A stretch of DNA of 64,000 nucleotides. Source: Luteimonas yindakuii (GTDB lineage Bacteria; Pseudomonadota; Gammaproteobacteria; Xanthomonadales; Xanthomonadaceae). A model generated the notes under the pieces. That model did no database searches and was not told where the DNA came from. It worked only from the letters and a program-made list of their open reading frames with translations. Location of the stretch: assembly GCF_004803715.2 (NCBI RefSeq), contig NZ_CP039383.2, positions 2,604,001-2,668,000 on the forward strand, in the 5' to 3' direction. The translations under genes were made by a program, and so were the position numbers. This document shows, piece after piece, positions 9,237 to 20,279 of this stretch. Each line of letters opens with the position of its first letter. Position 1 is the first letter of the stretch.

Positions 9237-9851
9237 TCAGGAAGCGGAGGGAGCGGTATCGCGGTCGGCCAGCAGCCGCTCGACGTAACGCGCGACGAGG
9301 TCGACCTCGAGGTTCACTGCAGCACCGACGCCGGTGGCGGCGAACGCGGTATTGGCGACGGTATGCGGCACCAGTGCCACCTCGAAGCCGTCCGCATCGA
9401 CGGCGTTGACCGTCAGGCTCACGCCGTCGACGCAGATCGAGCCCTTCTTCGCGATGTAACGCAGCAGCGCCGGCGGTGCTGCGAAGCGCCAGCGCTGGGC
9501 GCGTGCGTCATCGGTGATCGACGCCACCCGCCCCAGTCCATCGACATGGCCACTGACCAGGTGCCCGCCGAGACGGTCGCTGGCGCGCAGCGCACGCTCG
9601 AGGTTGACCGGCGCGCCATCGGGCAGGCTGCCCAGCGTGGTCAGGCCCAGGGTTTCGGTGGAGACATCGGCCTGGAAGCTGGCGGCATCGAACGCGACCA
9701 CGGTCAGGCACACGCCGTTGACCGCGATGCTCTCGCCCAGCTGGGGCGCCTCGAACGGCAGGCTGCCGGTGGCGATGGCCAGGCGCAGGTCGCCGCCGCG
9801 CGATTCGCGGGTGGCGATCCGGCCGACGCCAGTAATGATTCCAGTGAACAT
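9237..9851 (-). CDS. ribE: Riboflavin synthase alpha chain
   Basis: Riboflavin synthase dismutates two lumazine molecules into riboflavin. The protein shows the internal duplication of the family: MFTGIITGVGRI opens the first barrel with VNGVCLTVV, and GHLVSGHVDGLGRV with CVDGVSLTVNAV opens the second. The ATG chosen gives 204 residues; upstream in-frame sequence is untranslated leader containing the FMN riboswitch. First gene of the riboswitch-controlled part of the cluster (ribE-ribBX-ribH-nusB-thiL). Confidence 0.97.
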   Translation of the reverse strand: MFTGIITGVGRIATRESRGGDLRLAIATGSLPFEAPQLGESIAVNGVCLTVVAFDAASFQADVSTETLGLTTLGSLPDGAPVNLERALRASDRLGGHLVSGHVDGLGRVASITDDARAQRWRFAAPPALLRYIAKKGSICVDGVSLTVNAVDADGFEVALVPHTVANTAFAATGVGAAVNLEVDLVARYVERLLADRDTAPSAS

Positions 9852-9925
9852 GCTGTTGTCTTCCGCTCGGCGAAAGACGTCTGCGGACACGACGGACGCG
9901 CGGCTGCACGCCGCGAAAACCCGTC

Positions 9926-10070
9926 TTCTTTCATCCGGACTGTGACCGTCGGCTCCGGCATCGGACCGGATCTGCTGACCTCCAGCAGCTGTCGCCGCCG
10001 GAGCGCTCGCGGGCTCGTGCCGTTGCTGGCACCTACCGCCGGTGGGGAATCGCACCCCGCCCTGAAGACG
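9926..10070 (-). promoter_or_regulatory. FMN riboswitch (RFN element)
   Basis: Read on the minus strand the leader has the invariant RFN blocks in order: GGGCGGGGTGCGATTCCCC, CACCGGCGGTA, AGCCCGCGAGCG, GGTCAGCAGATCCGGT, then GCCGGAGCCGACGGTCACAG and TCCGGATGAAAGAAG. This is a complete six-helix aptamer for FMN. The remaining 75 nt to the ribE ATG can form a GC-rich hairpin (GCGCGGCTGCACGCCGCG), which could be the expression platform by blocking transcription or the ribosome binding site. FMN binding should repress ribE and downstream genes but not ribD. Confidence 0.95.
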
Positions 10071-10175
10071 CCTGGTTGTGGGAGTGCCGGCATCGCCGGC
10101 GACGCAGGATTCTAGCATCGGGCCCCGACGGGGCCCTCGCGGCCACGGCAGACGCAGTGTCCTGCCGGCAGCGGG

Positions 10176-11285
10176 TCAGGCCTTGCCGGGTAAATGTGGG
10201 CGCAGGATCAGCCGCAGGTCGGTGCCGACCTGGCGGGTCTCGAGTGTTTCCAGCCCGATGCGTTCCCCCATGGTGTGCAGGTCCAGTCCGTCGAACAGCG
10301 GACGTGCCTCCTCGCCGAGCAGTACCGGCGCGACATACAGCACGATCTCGTCGACCAGCCCGGCCTTGAGCAGGCCACCGCACAACGAGGCACCGGCTTC
10401 CACATGCACCTCGTTGATCTGCAGTTCGCCGAGGGTCGCCATCACCGCATGCAGGTCAAGGCGGCCGTCCTGCACCGCCACCGCCCTGCGTGCGATATCG
10501 AGGTCACGTGGCGGGCGCGCATCGGGCGCGTGCAGGTAGAGCGTCGGCGCATCGCCTTCGCGGACGCGGCCCCGGTGGGTGGTGGCGAGCCCCGCATCGA
10601 GCACCACCCGCAATGGCGGCACGAAGGGCGTGTCGTCGTCGAAGCGCACGGTCAGCGCCGGATCGTCGGCAAGCACGGTGCCGCTGGCGGTGAGGATCGC
10701 ACCGGCACGCGCACGCCAGCGATGCACGTCGGCGCGCGAGGCCTCGCCACTGATCCACTTCGAATCGCCATCGGCCGCTGCGGTGCGCCCGTCCAGGCTC
10801 ATGGCGAGCTTCACCCGGACCCACGGGCGCCCACGCTCGACGCGCGACAGGAAGCCGCGGTTGAGCTGGCGCGCCTGCGCCTCCAGCAGGCCCGATGCGA
10901 CGTCCACGCCGGCAGCCGCCAGGCGCCCGAAGCCGCGACCGTCGACCTGCGGAAACGGATCGCGCATCGCCGCGACGACTCTCGACACACCAGCAGCGAG
11001 CAGCGCGTCCACGCACGGCGGAGTGCTGCCGGTATGCGCGCAGGGCTCGAGCGTCACGTATGCGGTGGCGCCACGTGCGCGGTCACCGGCGGCGGCCAAC
11101 GCAACGACCTCGGCGTGCGGCCCGCCGCGGCGGACATGGAAGCCTTCGCCCACCACGTCGTCGCCATGCGCCACCACGCAACCGACCATCGGGTTGGGCC
11201 GGGTCGTGTAGGCGCCGCGTTCGGCCAGGCGCAGCGCGCGCGCCATCATCGCGTGGTCGATTGCGGTGAACGCAGGGGTGGTCAT
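10176..11285 (-). CDS. ribD: Bifunctional riboflavin deaminase/reductase RibD
   Basis: RibD carries out deamination and ribosyl reduction in riboflavin synthesis. The N-terminal zinc deaminase domain has PHAEVVAL and the zinc motif LEPCAHTGSTPPC; the C-terminal reductase domain has VRVKLAMSLDGRTA, SKWISGEASRADVH, and DDPALTVR. The ATG used has GGAG seven bases upstream; another ATG lies seven codons further upstream. 369 residues is normal. The riboswitch lies downstream of this gene, so ribD must be transcribed from its own or the nrdR-side promoter. Confidence 0.96.
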   Translation of the reverse strand: MTTPAFTAIDHAMMARALRLAERGAYTTRPNPMVGCVVAHGDDVVGEGFHVRRGGPHAEVVALAAAGDRARGATAYVTLEPCAHTGSTPPCVDALLAAGVSRVVAAMRDPFPQVDGRGFGRLAAAGVDVASGLLEAQARQLNRGFLSRVERGRPWVRVKLAMSLDGRTAAADGDSKWISGEASRADVHRWRARAGAILTASGTVLADDPALTVRFDDDTPFVPPLRVVLDAGLATTHRGRVREGDAPTLYLHAPDARPPRDLDIARRAVAVQDGRLDLHAVMATLGELQINEVHVEAGASLCGGLLKAGLVDEIVLYVAPVLLGEEARPLFDGLDLHTMGERIGLETLETRQVGTDLRLILRPHLPGKA

Positions 11286-11336
11286 CACATCACTCCAGGA
11301 AAGCATCGGCGAGCCAGCGCGGCCCGCACACGCGGC

Positions 11337-11687
11337 TCAGGCGATCGAGGCCGGCACCGCCAGCACCAGCAGGAACACCGCGAGGATGCTGACGGCATCG
11401 ATCGATACCGACCCGGCCCAGGCGATGCCGGCGGCCAGGCGATCGCGCAGCGGATGCCGGCGCAGCAGCCACCAGATCCCCGCCACCAGCAGCGGCCAGG
11501 CGAAGGCCAGCGGGTACATCTGCGCCCAGGCCGCGGTCAGCGCCGGCACGCCGACATCGGCCTGCAGGAACACCGGCACCAGCGTGCGGTCCAGCAGCCA
11601 CGGCAGCAGCGCGCCGGGCAGCGAGGCCACGAGGGCCTTCACCAGTCCCGGTACCGCGCCATCGGCGACCGCCGCGCCGCGCCTCAC
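11337..11687 (-). CDS. Small hypothetical membrane protein between nrdR and ribD
   Basis: A 116-residue protein whose GTG start overlaps the nrdR stop in a GTGA arrangement, supporting its reality and coupled translation. Hydrophobic segments lie around residues 19-36, 57-73 ([17 protein letters not shown]) and 88-112 ([18 protein letters not shown]), giving about three transmembrane helices. No catalytic motif or known domain is recognised. The end is 51 bp before the ribD start. Its role is unknown. Confidence 0.6.
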   Translation of the reverse strand: MRRGAAVADGAVPGLVKALVASLPGALLPWLLDRTLVPVFLQADVGVPALTAAWAQMYPLAFAWPLLVAGIWWLLRRHPLRDRLAAGIAWAGSVSIDAVSILAVFLLVLAVPASIA

Positions 11688-12220
11688 CGCTTGCGGCCCT
11701 TGCCCTTGCCGCCCTTGTCGAAGGCCACCACGTCGCCGGCCAACAGCGGCAGTTGCGCCTCCGCCGGCTGTTCGCGTTCGAGACGGTCGAGTTCCTCGCG
11801 GAAATCGGCGACGTCCTGGAACGAGCGGTAGACCGACGCGAAGCGCACGTAGCCGACGTGGTCGAGCGTGCGCAGTTCGTCCATCACGAAGCCGCCGACC
11901 TGGATCGACGGCAGCTCGCGTTCGCCGCTCATGCGCACCGCATGCACCACCGCGCGTACCGCGGCCTCGATCCGCTCCTCCGACACCGGCCGCTTCTGCA
12001 ACGCACGGTCGAAGCCGATGCGCAGCTTCCTGGCGTCGAACTGTTCGCGCCGGCCATCGGACTTGATGATCACCGGCAACTTGAGCTCGATGGTCTCCAG
12101 CGTCGAGCAGCGCTGGCCGCAGGCCTCGCACTCGCGGCGGCGACGGATCGTCGCGCCGTCCTCGGACACGCGCGAGTCGATCACGCGGGTGTCCGTGTGC
12201 TGGCAGAACGGGCAATGCAT
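11684..12220 (-). CDS. nrdR: Transcriptional repressor NrdR
   Basis: NrdR is the (d)ATP-sensing repressor of ribonucleotide reductase genes. [17 protein letters not shown] contains the first half of the zinc ribbon and [17 protein letters not shown] the second, followed by the ATP-cone ([19 protein letters not shown]). It is 178 residues, slightly long because of a Lys/Gly/Arg-rich tail ([10 protein letters not shown]). It lies between glyA and ribD as in many gammaproteobacteria. Confidence 0.97.
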   Translation of the reverse strand: MHCPFCQHTDTRVIDSRVSEDGATIRRRRECEACGQRCSTLETIELKLPVIIKSDGRREQFDARKLRIGFDRALQKRPVSEERIEAAVRAVVHAVRMSGERELPSIQVGGFVMDELRTLDHVGYVRFASVYRSFQDVADFREELDRLEREQPAEAQLPLLAGDVVAFDKGGKGKGRKR

Positions 12221-12268
12221 CAGGCGGACGCGCGCACTGGCGCGTCAGTCAGCACGCAGGTGGCGCGC

Positions 12269-13552
<1,284 letters not shown>

Positions 13553-13709
13553 CGTGACTCCACAGGCAGCGGTCGTGCCCCCGATTGTAGCCCTGCGGGC
13601 CCGCGCCGGGCCGGCGACCAGCGCCGGGGCGCAACCCGCATCCGCCTGCCGGCGGCGCTCCAGCTGAACCGGCAAACCCGGTGCCGGGGGCCCGCCCGCG
13701 CCCGGACGC

Positions 13710-13715
13710 TATAAT
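13710..13715 (+). promoter_or_regulatory. Possible -10 box upstream of ettA
   Basis: A perfect TATAAT lies 69 bp before the ettA start in a GC-rich gap. No clear TTGACA-like -35 is seen at the right distance, so this is only a suggestion. Confidence 0.3.
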
Positions 13716-13783
13716 GTCCCATTCCCGAATTCCCTTCGCGGCGCAGCCCCCGGCTGGCGCCGCCGTCCGCGTACGGAGCCTGC

Positions 13784-15448
<1,665 letters not shown>

Positions 15449-15457
15449 CGGTCTGAC

Positions 15458-15486
15458 GCGCCCGCGTTGCGCGCGGGCGCGTTTGT
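15458..15486 (+). terminator. Probable terminator of ettA
   Basis: The stem GCGCCCGCG...CGCGGGCGC is followed by GTTTGT. The stem is strong but the T tract is poor, so confidence is moderate. Confidence 0.5.
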
Positions 15487-15595
15487 CAGTCCGTGATCTC
15501 CGAGTGCTCATCCCGGGGCTCTCAACAGCCGGATGGCTGGTCATCCATGGACGTGGTGGTGTTCCATACCCGGATCGCGTCCGCTGACGTCCATG

Positions 15596-15622
15596 GACCC
15601 CCGCCTTCGCGGGGGTGACGAC
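15596..15622. repeat. REP-like palindrome
   Basis: CCCCCGCCTTCGCGGGGG followed by TGACG, the same hairpin family as the pair flanking the GIY-YIG gene at 29.9-30.3 kb. It lies in the gap before pyrF. Such repeats are common between genes in xanthomonads and pseudomonads. Confidence 0.6.
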
Positions 15623-15683
15623 GGGAACCGGCGACGCGGCTCATCCGCAATCCGCAGCCAACACAGTTCGAGGGGAACCGTTG

Positions 15684-16511
15684 ATGGGATTCATGCAGGC
15701 ATTGCGCGCACGCTGGAGTGCCGCCGACACCCTGGTCTGCGTCGGCCTCGACCCCGAACCGGCGAAGTTCCCGCAGAAGTTCGCCGATGATCCCGACGCG
15801 GTGTTCGCGTTCTGCCGCGACATCGCCGATGCCACGGCGGAGTTCGCCTGCGCGTTCAAACCGCAGATCGCGCACTTCGCCGCGCTCGGTGCGGAGGACG
15901 CGCTGGAACGGCTGATCGCGCACCTGCATGCCGCGCACCCCGGCGTGCCGGTGATCCTCGACGCCAAGCGCGGCGATATCGGCAGCACCGCGCAGCGTTA
16001 CGCGGTCGAAGCGTTCGGGCGTTACCGCGCCGATGCGGTGACGGTGAATCCATACCTCGGCCGCGATTCCGTGCAGCCGTTCCTCGACCATGCCGACCGC
16101 GGGGTGGTGATCCTCTGCCGCACCTCCAACCCGGGCGCCGGCGACCTGCAGGATCTCATCGTGCCGGATGACGGCGGGGGCGGCCGTCCGCTGTACCAGC
16201 ACGTGGCGGAAACGATCGCCCGCGACTGGAACACGCATGGCAACTGCGCGCTGGTGGTTGGCGCGACGTGGCCGGCGCAGCTGGCCGAGGTCCGCGCCAT
16301 CGTCGGCGACATGCCGCTGCTGGTGCCCGGCGTCGGCGCCCAGGGCGGCGATGCCGAAGCGGTGGTGCGCAATGCGAAGAGCGCCGACGGCACCGGCCTG
16401 CTGGTCAGCTCGTCGCGCGCGATCCTCTATGCGTCACCGGGCGACGACTACGCCGACGCCGCCGCCAGCGCCGCGCGCAGCCTGCGCGACACCCTCAACG
16501 CCGCGCGCTGA
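15684..16511 (+). CDS. pyrF: Orotidine 5'-phosphate decarboxylase (type 2)
   Basis: PyrF decarboxylates OMP to UMP, the last step of pyrimidine synthesis. It is the longer type 2 (MtPyrF-like) form: [20 protein letters not shown], the catalytic [15 protein letters not shown] block and [10 protein letters not shown]. The ATG chosen follows a GAGGGGA ribosome binding site by seven bases; it yields 275 residues, right for the subfamily. It converges with def downstream. Confidence 0.96.
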   Translation: MGFMQALRARWSAADTLVCVGLDPEPAKFPQKFADDPDAVFAFCRDIADATAEFACAFKPQIAHFAALGAEDALERLIAHLHAAHPGVPVILDAKRGDIGSTAQRYAVEAFGRYRADAVTVNPYLGRDSVQPFLDHADRGVVILCRTSNPGAGDLQDLIVPDDGGGGRPLYQHVAETIARDWNTHGNCALVVGATWPAQLAEVRAIVGDMPLLVPGVGAQGGDAEAVVRNAKSADGTGLLVSSSRAILYASPGDDYADAAASAARSLRDTLNAAR

Positions 16512-16517
16512 CCCGGT

Positions 16518-17048
16518 TCAACGGGTCGCACCCGCCTCGCGTTGCGGAAACAGCACGTCGGCGAACCCGAAACGGCTGAAGTCCTCGATCCGCATCGGAT
16601 ACAGCACGCCGTGCAGGTGGTCGTACTCGTGCTGGATCACCCGCGCGTGGAACCCTGCCGCCTCGCCTTCCATCGCTTGTCCGTCGACGTCGTGGCCGCG
16701 CCAGCGGATCCGCTGCCAGCGTGGCACCCAGCCGCGCAGGCCGGGGATCGACAGGCAGCCTTCCCAGCCGCCTTCGCGCGCATCGCCCACCGGCTCGATC
16801 ACAGGGTTGACCAGCACCGTGCGCGGCACCGGCGGTGCATCGGGATAGCGTTCCGCCTGGTCGAAGCCGAACACCATCACCTGCAGTCCGATGCCCACCT
16901 GCGGTGCGGCCAGTCCGACACCGCCGGCCTGTGCCATCGTTTCCCACATGTCCGCCACGAGCGTCTGCAACGTGGCGTCGAATGCGGTCACCGGCGCGGC
17001 GGGCCGGACCAGCACCGGATCGCCCATGCGCACGATCGGGCGGATCAC
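16518..17048 (-). CDS. def: Peptide deformylase
   Basis: Removes the formyl group from nascent proteins; metal-dependent. The three PDF motifs are present: [18 protein letters not shown] (metal Cys), and HEYDHLHG (metal His pair). The GTG start overlaps the pncB stop as GTGA, giving 176 residues and probable coupling to pncB. Motif 2 has Cys-Leu-Ser as expected. This is not the fmt-linked copy usually seen next to dprA, so a second def gene elsewhere is likely. Confidence 0.93.
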   Translation of the reverse strand: MIRPIVRMGDPVLVRPAAPVTAFDATLQTLVADMWETMAQAGGVGLAAPQVGIGLQVMVFGFDQAERYPDAPPVPRTVLVNPVIEPVGDAREGGWEGCLSIPGLRGWVPRWQRIRWRGHDVDGQAMEGEAAGFHARVIQHEYDHLHGVLYPMRIEDFSRFGFADVLFPQREAGATR

Positions 17049-18236
17049 GACGCCACCGCCGGCGCCGGCACGTCGAACACCTGCCGCAGATAGGCCAGGT
17101 AGCCGGGGTCGTCGCACATCGTCTTGCCTGGCGAATCGCTGAGCTTGGCCACCGGCTGGCCGTTGCAGCGGACCATCTTGATCACGATCGACAGCGGTGT
17201 CGGGCCGAGGTCGTTGGTGAGGTTGGTGCCGACGCCGAACGACATCCGGCAGCGGCCGTGGAAATGCGCGTACAGCTGCATCACGCGTTCGATGTCGAGG
17301 CCATCGCTGAAGACGAGGGTCCGGGTGCGCGGGTCGATGCGGTGCGCCTGCAGGTGCGCGATCAGGCGCTCACCCCATTCCACCGGGTCGCCGGAATCGT
17401 GGCGCATGCCGTCGAACAGCTTGCAGAAGTAGAGATCGAAGTCGCGCAGGAAGGCATCCAGGCCGATCACGTCGGTCAGCGCGATGCCGAGGTCGCCACG
17501 GTATTCCTGCGCCCAGGCGTCGAATGCCGCGGCCTGCGAATCGCGCAGCCGCGGGCCGAGCGCCTGGAAGGCCTGCAGCCATTCGTGCGCCATCGTGCCC
17601 TGCGCCACCAGGCCATGGCGTCGCGCAAGGTCGACATTGCTGGTGCCGGCGAACTTCGCACCCAGGCCGTCCACCAGATGCGGTATCAGCGCCTCGTGCC
17701 ACGCGCGCGAGTAGCGCCTGCGCGTGCCGAAATCGGTGATGCGGCAGTCCTCGTAGCCGACCGCTACATTGATGCGTTCGACCTTGGCATGCAGCCGGCG
17801 CAGGCCCTCGGCCTCGTCGGGCGCGCCGTGGGTGTCGCGGAAATACACCTCGTTGATGATCGCCAGCAGCGGCACCTCGAACAGGGGTGTGCAGCCACGG
17901 CCCGGTGATCACCAGATCGATCCCGCCCGGAATGTCCGTCGAGGCGCGCAGGTCGACGTACTTGCGGTCGAAGCGGAACAGGCCGAGGAAGTCGACGAAG
18001 TCCGGCTTGATGAAGCGCAGCCCGCGCAGGTAGTCCAGTTCGTCGGCATGCAGGCGCAGCGCGCACAACGCATCGATCTCCACCGAGATGGCATCGAGAT
18101 GGCGGGCGAGATCGATACGGGGCGTGCGGCAACGGAAGCGGTACTCGGCCTGCGCGGCCGGGTACTGGTGCAGCACCGCCTGCATCATCGTGAACTTGTA
18201 GAGGTCGGTGTCGAGCAGTGACTGGATGACGGGCAT
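17045..18236 (-). pseudogene. pncB: Nicotinate phosphoribosyltransferase, frameshifted
   Basis: PncB makes nicotinate mononucleotide in NAD salvage. The N-terminal part ([21 protein letters not shown] to TGPWLHTP) and the C-terminal part ([16 protein letters not shown] to the end, with [26 protein letters not shown] and [12 protein letters not shown]) lie in different frames. The shift is at about 17885-17892, in a run of four C on the coding strand. Removing one base or adding two restores a full-length protein of about 400 residues. All catalytic blocks are otherwise intact, so a sequencing error or very recent mutation is as likely as decay. Confidence 0.85.
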
Positions 18237-18353
18237 GTGCGGCCCCCGCGGGAGGGCTGACAGGCTAGGACATTTCCGGCGAAGGGAACGGGGCGGTGCG
18301 TTCCGCCCCGCTCCGGTATGGCGCAGCTGTCGTGACCCGGCGCGGGCGTACCG

Positions 18354-19208
18354 CTATCGAAGCGCCTGCCGGAACACCGCCAGCGGGAACCGCAGCCAGA
18401 TCGCCGCCCATACCGCGCCACGCTGCAGCATGCTGCGCCGTGGCGCCTCGAACCTGCGGAAATAGCGCCACAGGCCGCGGTGCTTGTGCCATTCGACGAA
18501 CAGCGGCCGCGAGCGGCTGGACACGCCGCGCACGTGGACGACGCGGACGTCATTGGCCACCAGCACCGTGGCCCCGGCCTCGCGTGCGCGCCGGCAGAGG
18601 TCGAGATCCTCGGCATGCAGGCGGTACCCGGTATCGAAACCACCGATGTGCTGGAACAGCGCGCGTGGCATCAGCATCAGCGCGCCGGAGATCGCATCGA
18701 CGTCCTGCAGCACCACGCCGTCGTCGACCGGCAGGTCGAGCTGCCGCGCCGCCGCCGAGCGCAGCATCGCGCCGAAATCGGGATCGCGCCGGCGCGCGGC
18801 GCCATCGCGCACGCCCGCCTCGTCGACCAGGTCGCCGCCCAGCAGCACCGGACCGTCGTGCGCGGCCGCATGCGCGCGCAGCCGCGCCAGTGCATCGGCT
18901 TCGGGCAGGCAGTCCGGATTGACGAAGGCCAGCCACGGCGCCTCGCTCGCATCGGCACCCTGGTTGCAGGCCACCGAGAACCCGGGGTTGTCCGGATTCG
19001 CGATGAAACGTACGCGCGCATCCGCGCTGGCATGGCGCTGCACCAGCGCGACCGTCGCATCCTGCGAGTGGTTGTCGACGACACGGATCTCGGTGACGCC
19101 GTCGGCGGCACGCAGGCGCGCCAGGCAGTCGTCGATGGTGGAGGCGCTGTTGTAGCTGACCACCACCGCGGCGATGCCGCCGGTGGTGGAAGCTCTGTCG
19201 TGCGTCAT
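18354..19208 (-). CDS. Family 2 glycosyltransferase
   Basis: A 284-residue GT-A fold glycosyltransferase, resembling rhamnosyltransferases of the WbbL type. The N-terminus has AAVVVSYNSASTIDDCL, then VVDNHSQDATV, NPGFSVACNQGA, and FVNPDCLPE (the D-x-D-like metal site as N-P-D). The C-terminal region has GFDTGYRLHAEDLDLCRRAREAG, the E-D-D-L-C acceptor-site motif. It overlaps the next gene upstream by ATGA. The acceptor is unknown; surface polysaccharide work is inferred. Confidence 0.85.
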   Translation of the reverse strand: MTHDRASTTGGIAAVVVSYNSASTIDDCLARLRAADGVTEIRVVDNHSQDATVALVQRHASADARVRFIANPDNPGFSVACNQGADASEAPWLAFVNPDCLPEADALARLRAHAAAHDGPVLLGGDLVDEAGVRDGAARRRDPDFGAMLRSAAARQLDLPVDDGVVLQDVDAISGALMLMPRALFQHIGGFDTGYRLHAEDLDLCRRAREAGATVLVANDVRVVHVRGVSSRSRPLFVEWHKHRGLWRYFRRFEAPRRSMLQRGAVWAAIWLRFPLAVFRQALR

Positions 19209-20254
19209 GCGGAGTGGGTCCGGGGAGCGGGAGGCTGCGGCGTGGTCGGGTCGGCGGTGACGTTGGACGCAACCTGGCCGGAAGGTGGCGGGCGCGGATG
19301 GTCGAACGAGATTGCCGTCCCCGCGTACGCCCTCACCCCACCGCCTGCTTCGCAGGCGGTCCCCCCCTCTCCCGTGATACGGGAGAGGGACGTAGGTGGG
19401 CCGCCGTTGGCGGCCATTTCCTTCTGGAACAGCTCGTGCTGGGTCGGCGGACCTTCCAGCGCGGCGTGCGCGACATGCAGGCCCTGTCGGCAGCCCGCCA
19501 GCGGGTCGCGCATCAGGAAGGCCGCCAGCCGCGCATGCCAGTCGGGCCAGCGCGCGGCCAGCGCGGGCATGTCGCCATCGGCCGCACCGCCCTCGCCGCC
19601 GCGGGCGACGAAGGCGGTCTCGCACAGCACGTTGCGCCAGCCCAGGCCCGCCAGCCGCAGCGACAGGTCGATCAGCGCCGCGTACCAGGAGGCATAGCTC
19701 GACGCATCGAGGCCACCGGCGCGACGACGCGCGCTGCCCCGCAGCAGCACGGCGTGGCCGACCGCGGCGGGAAGCTCCGGGTGCAGCGGCGGCAACGCCA
19801 GACATGCATCGCCCAGGCGGACGAGGTCGCGTGGCACCGCGCAGATCTCACCGATGCGCGGCCAGGCCACGGTCTCGCCGGCGTTGCACCATGGCGTTGC
19901 TGTCGCGATCGCGGCGTCGCGGGCGAAGCAGGCCACCAGCTGCGCCAGCCAGCCGGGCGCGGGGATGGCATCCGGCGCAAGCACGACGACATCGGCATCG
20001 CCACAGGCGGCGAGCACCTCGTCGAGATGGGCGACCTCGCCGATGCTGCGCTGGCGCCGGCTGTAGTCGGCCTGCAGGCCGGTGCCGGCGAGCCAGCGTT
20101 CCACGATCGCCAGCCCGCGCGGACCGGCGCAGGCATCGTCGGCCAGCCACACGCGGGTGCCCGCCGGGGTACCCGCGTCAAGCGCGGCCAGGCACGCATC
20201 GAGCGCATCGTCGTCGCTGCCCAGCGGCAGCACGATGATCGGCAGCGTGCTCAT
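19205..20254 (-). CDS. Glycosyltransferase-like protein with repeat-encoded C-terminal tail
   Basis: 349 residues. The first ~250 look like a diverged family 2 glycosyltransferase: IIVLPLGSDDDALDACLAAL, then VVVLAPDAIPAPGWLAQLVACF in the place of the metal site. The last ~65 residues, from about TSLSRITGEGGTACEAG, are encoded by a palindromic intergenic-type repeat (19341-19387) and have no homology expected for the fold. The ancestral stop was probably lost or moved when the repeat arrived. The gene couples to the second transferase by ATGA. Function is inferred from context only. Confidence 0.65.
   Translation of the reverse strand: MSTLPIIVLPLGSDDDALDACLAALDAGTPAGTRVWLADDACAGPRGLAIVERWLAGTGLQADYSRRQRSIGEVAHLDEVLAACGDADVVVLAPDAIPAPGWLAQLVACFARDAAIATATPWCNAGETVAWPRIGEICAVPRDLVRLGDACLALPPLHPELPAAVGHAVLLRGSARRRAGGLDASSYASWYAALIDLSLRLAGLGWRNVLCETAFVARGGEGGAADGDMPALAARWPDWHARLAAFLMRDPLAGCRQGLHVAHAALEGPPTQHELFQKEMAANGGPPTSLSRITGEGGTACEAGGGVRAYAGTAISFDHPRPPPSGQVASNVTADPTTPQPPAPRTHSA
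19341..19387. repeat. Double hairpin repeat inside a coding region
   Basis: Two adjacent hairpins: CCGCCTGCTTCGCAGGCGG (19341-19359) and CTCTCCCG-TGATA-CGGGAGAG (19367-19387). Sequences of this kind are usually intergenic; here they are translated as part of the glycosyltransferase tail. Confidence 0.65.
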
Positions 20255-20279
20255 CGGCGGGCCCCCTCCCGCGCCCTGC

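Noticed and set aside
7662..10115. An 817-codon plus-strand frame opposite ribH, ribBX and ribE
   Set aside because: Composition is typical of an antisense shadow, and three well-conserved genes and a riboswitch occupy the other strand.
10194..11831. Long plus-strand frame opposite ribD
   Set aside because: No recognisable domain; ribD on the minus strand explains the open frame.
15525..15625. Third copy of the GGCCATCCATGGCC element
   Set aside because: Only short CATCCATGG / GTCCATGGA matches; the arms and interior do not align. The REP hairpin there is listed separately.
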